From Certhia americana (lineage: Eukaryota > Chordata > Aves > Passeriformes > Certhiidae), in the NCBI GenBank assembly GCA_018697195.1, contig CM031864.1:28715962-28779961 (forward strand): a stretch of 64,000 nt of DNA. The letters run 5' to 3'. This document shows, piece after piece, positions 60,556-64,000 of the stretch. The notes under the pieces were generated by a model that saw only the letters and a list, made by a program, of their open reading frames with translations, made no database searches and was not told the origin of the DNA. A program made the translations under genes and the position numbers. Numbering within the stretch: the first letter of the stretch is position 1; the number at the start of each line of letters is the position of its first letter.

Positions 60556-61475
60556 AAGGGGCTGTTTGCTGTCTGGGTACTTGCCAGGTGATAAGTGCGT
60601 TGCAGCAGCTCAAAAAAATTTCATCAGTGTTACGGGAATCACTCTGTGACCTCTGGGTCAAAACTCCCTTCCAACAGGGCTGTGCTGGCGAGGAGTGAAA
60701 CAGCACCTGCCAAGGACAGGGCTTGGCTTCCTGACCACCCCCACGGGGGGACCTTTGATCTATTTTAAGCTGTGACCCATTTTGCGGTGCCAGTGATGAG
60801 CAGCATGACCTCTGGGAAAGATTGACCAGACAGACATGTCTGAGCCCTGCAGACTTTGAGTCCCTGCTTCCCCCTGGGCATGCTGGCTCCGTTATCTAAC
60901 AAGGCTTCATAGTCCAAGGCAGAGTTGAGCCGGCTGCTTTCCCACTGCTCAGCCAGTGCAGGTGGCTTAACCTGACTGGGCTGTGCCAGCATGTGTGATC
61001 AGGCAACTCTGAGACTTGGTTTATGGTTAATTTCAGGTGTCAGAAACCTGGGAAACATAGAGGGCAATGCCTCCAGCTGGGGCAGGGAGGCTGCTGCCTC
61101 ACAGGACACAATTCAGGTTGTGTTTGGTCACCTGGGCCAAAAGTTTACCAAGCTGTTTGGTGAAGATTAGTTGCCAAAAGGTAGTGTGTAAGCCAGGATA
61201 ACCTGGGATTTTTTTCTAAATGTCAAGAAGAGTTCAGCTGGCTTAGGCTGCTACAGGCTGGGGTGGCAGGTCAGTGTGGGGTTGGTGGGCAGTTCACTGA
61301 TGTGGGCATGGGAGCAGCTCTGGCTGTGGCAGTCACATTGGCAAGGGTGAGGCAAGAGCTGCACTCTGCTGGGTCACAGGTCACACTTGGGTGAGCTCTG
61401 ATCAGCCCCACAACAGCAAGAGCTGCTCTCTGACCACACCAGGGCAATAGTTCAGTTCTAAATAGATACCGCATA

Positions 61476-61481
61476 AATAAA
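61476..61481 (+). terminator. TOR3A: candidate poly(A) signal for TOR3A
   Basis: This is a canonical AATAAA in GCATAAATAAAGATACTG, the first such hexamer after the TOR3A stop codon. A T-rich stretch follows at about 61521-61552. Confidence 0.45.
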
Positions 61482-61643
61482 GATACTGCTTTTCTTGCAA
61501 CCTGGTGGAATTAAATGATTTCTCTTTTTAACATTTTTTTTTTCAACCCAAATGAATGAGCTTCTGGTTAGGACTGAGCAGCTTCAAATATTCATTAACA
61601 AAAAAAACCAACTAAACCAGCATTTACTCAGGTGAGTTTTGCC

Positions 61644-61649
61644 AATAAA
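61644..61649 (+). terminator. plus-strand AATAAA facing the ABL2 3' end
   Basis: This AATAAA (GCCAATAAAATATTG) lies 12 bases before the minus-strand signal at 61661-61666. It could serve TOR3A read-through transcripts, or it may be incidental. Confidence 0.3.
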
Positions 61650-61660
61650 ATATTGCAACC

Positions 61661-61666
61661 TTTATT
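61661..61666 (-). terminator. ABL2: candidate ABL2 poly(A) signal
   Basis: TTTATT on the plus strand is AATAAA on the minus strand. It is followed on the minus strand by AT-rich sequence near 61640. It would end the convergent minus-strand gene. Confidence 0.5.
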
Positions 61667-63514
61667 TAAAACAAAATGCAAATTGGCAAAACTTTGTGGA
61701 ACGACAGGCAAAGAGGCCCTTCCAAGGGCCTTATTTACATCAAGTTTAACACTGTTCGCAGTTCACAGTCAGACGATAGTGAGAGAATTAAATTAGAAAA
61801 CAACCAAAATATATTACAATAACAATTAAAAACCAAAAACAGTTGACAACACTGCTAAGAGTGATTGGTGATTAACGTGTTTCATTTCAATCCATTCCTG
61901 CCTTCAACGAGTTCACTACCAATACAAACAGTGCCACGTGAGTCAAGCAGACTCCACCTCCCATGCACAACAGACACATGGGGAAGAATGACCTCCTTTG
62001 GTACAGAGATTGCTTAGCGTGGAGCTGTGAGAAACAAGTCAGTGTCCCAGAACCTCCTTTTACCTGCCACCAGAGAACAGGCTGAGGGCTTTGTTCTGCA
62101 CTCCAGGGATCTGCAGCACAACCACAGCATCCACCTGTGCTGGACAGAGCCCGGGGAAGTGCTGCAGTCTCTACCTTTTTAGTCTCCCTCCCAGCTCCTG
62201 ATCAGCAGGGCTGAGCTGAGTGTGTGACATGAGAAGGCAGCAGCCTGATGGCTTCGTAACCATCATCCTCTGGAGTCACTCGTGCCTGTCAGTGCTGTGG
62301 ATGCCCCAGAGGAAAAGCCTGCCTCGAGTAAGTGGTAGGACACAAGGGTCAGGATTGCTCTGTGGCTGCAGTGCAACCCGCCCCACACCTCTGCCTGGTG
62401 GGGAGGGGCTGCTCTGTCTCCACTGTGGGGTTTGGTTCCCTTTGCCCCCCAACTTCTGCAGAAGTACCCTGACAGATGTCAACACTTAGGTCTGGCCGTG
62501 TCTGGCAGACACAAGGCCAGTGGCACCCAGGAGAAATGTCCTGAGGAGGACAAGCACACCCTCCTCCCTCCTTCCCTCCCTGCCATGTTCTGCATCAGCA
62601 AAGCTGCTCCCTTCAGTTCCCCTTTCCCACTGGCTAAACTTGGTGCAGTCCCAACACCCCGACTCTTAGCTCAGCTTCACCCCTGCCCACACTAATGAAG
62701 AGCATGACTAAATCAGGTGCACCACTTTAGGGTTAAGAAGGGTGTACAGTGCAGGAAGAAGAGAGAATTGCAGCTGTGAGTCAGCTAATTCCCACAGTGG
62801 TAGGAAAAGAAAGTGGCCCCCTGAGCTCACTCTGTGCTTTGTGCTTGGTGGGACCAGGCCTGTGGGTGCCATCCCTGTGGCAAAGACAAATGCTTTAAAT
62901 TCTGGCCCATAGCAGTGCAAGTGAGAAAGCTCAGCTCCAGCCATGTCCCCATGGCTGCCTGACAGTGCTGAGGAGAAGAAACAACAGGATTTATGCCTTG
63001 TCCCCTGCCCCAAGCCATGGAACATGAAATGCTCTTCACTGAGACAAATAATGGGGTGTCAACATCCACACATTCCTTTTCACATCTGGCTGAAAACAGA
63101 GAATTGGCCACAGTGGAGACCTTTAAGGCTGAAGAGAAAGCCAGACCTAGCTAAAGGGACAGGGAATGGTAAAAGTTTTAGGAGCAGCTGTGGAAGGAAG
63201 AACAACTGGATGGTAATTTACAGCAGAACCAGTTTTCCCAGACAGCATCCTTTTGCTATCCTGCCAGAACTCAGGGGAACATTGCAGTTTGGGAATGAAA
63301 CACTCTAGGGCAGCAGAAATCCCAGTAATTCAGCAGCCTTCAATTTAAGGGGCAAAAAATCCTGTCAAGTCAACATTACCTCTGCCACAATCTGCCTACC
63401 TGATGTTAGATGATAGGTAAGAGCAGAGAAAATACCATCCATGAGAGTGACAACAGGCAAATCCCCAAATTCCACTGGCCTTTGTTTATACACCACAGGA
63501 GGGGTCAGAACAAA

Positions 63515-63665
63515 ATGGGCACAGACGTTGTAGAATCTCTGTGCTTGGAGATGCCCAAAACCTGCCTGGTCCTCACAGGTGACTCTTGCTGGCCCTGCTT
63601 GGGTAGAGTGTTTGGACCAGGTGACCTCCCAATGGTCCCTCCAACCTCAGCCATTCTGTGACTCT
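63515..63665 (+). mobile_element. CR1 LINE 3' tail
   Basis: GTTTGGACCAGGTGACCTCC, then CTCCAACCTCAGCCATTCTG and TGACTCTGG, form the sense-strand end of a CR1 of the GACCTCC subfamily. It is antisense to the presumed ABL2 3'UTR. Confidence 0.8.
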
Positions 63666-63681
63666 GGAAAAGCAGATGGAT

Positions 63682-63714
63682 GCTGCCCTGTCCCGCTGCC
63701 CTGTCCCACTGCCC
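63682..63714. repeat. 13-base tandem repeat
   Basis: GCTGCCCTGTCCC occurs twice in a row, followed by a partial third unit. Confidence 0.8.
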
Positions 63715-64000
63715 ATCTCTGCTGCGGGGGCAAGGAGAAAATGGGGCAGCTGAAAGGAAGTGGGGATGGCCAGTGTTCATTGGGACACAGCTGCTTTCTT
63801 CAGACAGGCCTGCAAGAGGGGAGTTCTAGGAGTTAGAAATTCCATATTGCTATTCTATCACTTTTCCAGTAGCTTTTCTGGAAGACTGGCATTTAGGGAA
63901 AAAAAATAAATTAAAATGCTTCTCTCAAAATACTCCTCAAAACTGGGCTCAGCTTTAAAATATTCTGGATAAAACTTCTTTCCCCTGGAATCCCTTCAGT

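Larger units (their letters stand above)
59649..61500 (+). other. TOR3A: TOR3A 3'UTR and downstream sequence (end inferred)
   Basis: I see no coding sequence or CR1 copy here. A short (TTA)n tract lies at 60537-60555. The first canonical poly(A) signal is AATAAA at 61476, then ATTAAA at about 61511 and AATAAA at 61644. A variant AGTAAA lies near 60454, so a shorter UTR is possible. Confidence 0.45.
61640..64000 (-). other. ABL2: probable distal 3'UTR of ABL2 (minus strand)
   Basis: By vertebrate synteny, the convergent neighbour after TOR3A is ABL2, which has a very long last-exon 3'UTR. No ABL2 coding sequence lies in the window. The evidence is a minus-strand AATAAA at 61661-61666, the AT-rich 61650-61900 stretch preceding it on that strand, and the lack of any credible open frame up to 64000. 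A CR1 tail on the plus strand (63515-63665) lies inside it. The assignment is mostly synteny, so confidence is moderate. Confidence 0.5.

Noticed and set aside
63405..64000. ABL2 C-terminal coding sequence on the minus strand
   Set aside because: No frame here resembles the ABL2 F-actin-binding C-terminus. The coding exon must lie beyond the window.

Overview
This window is vertebrate nuclear DNA, almost certainly from a bird. It has split genes with GT-AG introns and two CpG-island promoters. It is littered with CR1 LINE 3' ends in both orientations and carries two LTR copies of avian type, one of which resembles an ERVL-type LTR common in songbirds. The gene order matches the vertebrate block RALGPS2 - FAM20B - TOR3A - ABL2 (human 1q25).

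Layout: (1) 1-25190 is intergenic or distal upstream sequence with no coding exon that I can recognise. It holds CR1 fragments, poly-A/T tracts, a MIR-like fragment and one weak candidate non-coding exon. By synteny it lies between RALGPS2 and FAM20B. (2) 25200-25830 is a CpG island with three inverted CCAAT boxes and GC boxes, ending in a non-coding first exon of FAM20B (donor at 25651). (3) FAM20B runs on the + strand. Its seven coding exons between 32207 and 48174 splice in phase into a 409-residue protein, the same length as the human protein. Its introns hold CR1 copies and two solo-type LTRs. The 3'UTR probably runs to about 51385. (4) 51390-54130 is a short intergenic spacer with one CR1 fragment. 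(5) TOR3A runs on the + strand from a second CpG island. Its six coding exons between 54423 and 59648 encode a 411-residue torsin AAA+ protein. (6) From about 61640 to the end, the sequence is most likely the distal 3'UTR of ABL2 on the minus strand, convergent with TOR3A, with poly(A) signals for the two strands only about 12 bases apart.

The two complete genes both act in the secretory pathway: FAM20B is a Golgi xylose kinase for glycosaminoglycan linkers, and TOR3A is an ER-lumen ATPase. Nothing shows that they work together, and their adjacency is old vertebrate synteny. I found no undescribed gene system. The points most worth a second look are the uORF arrangement in the FAM20B leader, the LTR nested inside a CR1 copy, the CpG-rich CR1 abutting the FAM20B promoter, and the near-overlapping convergent poly(A) signals.
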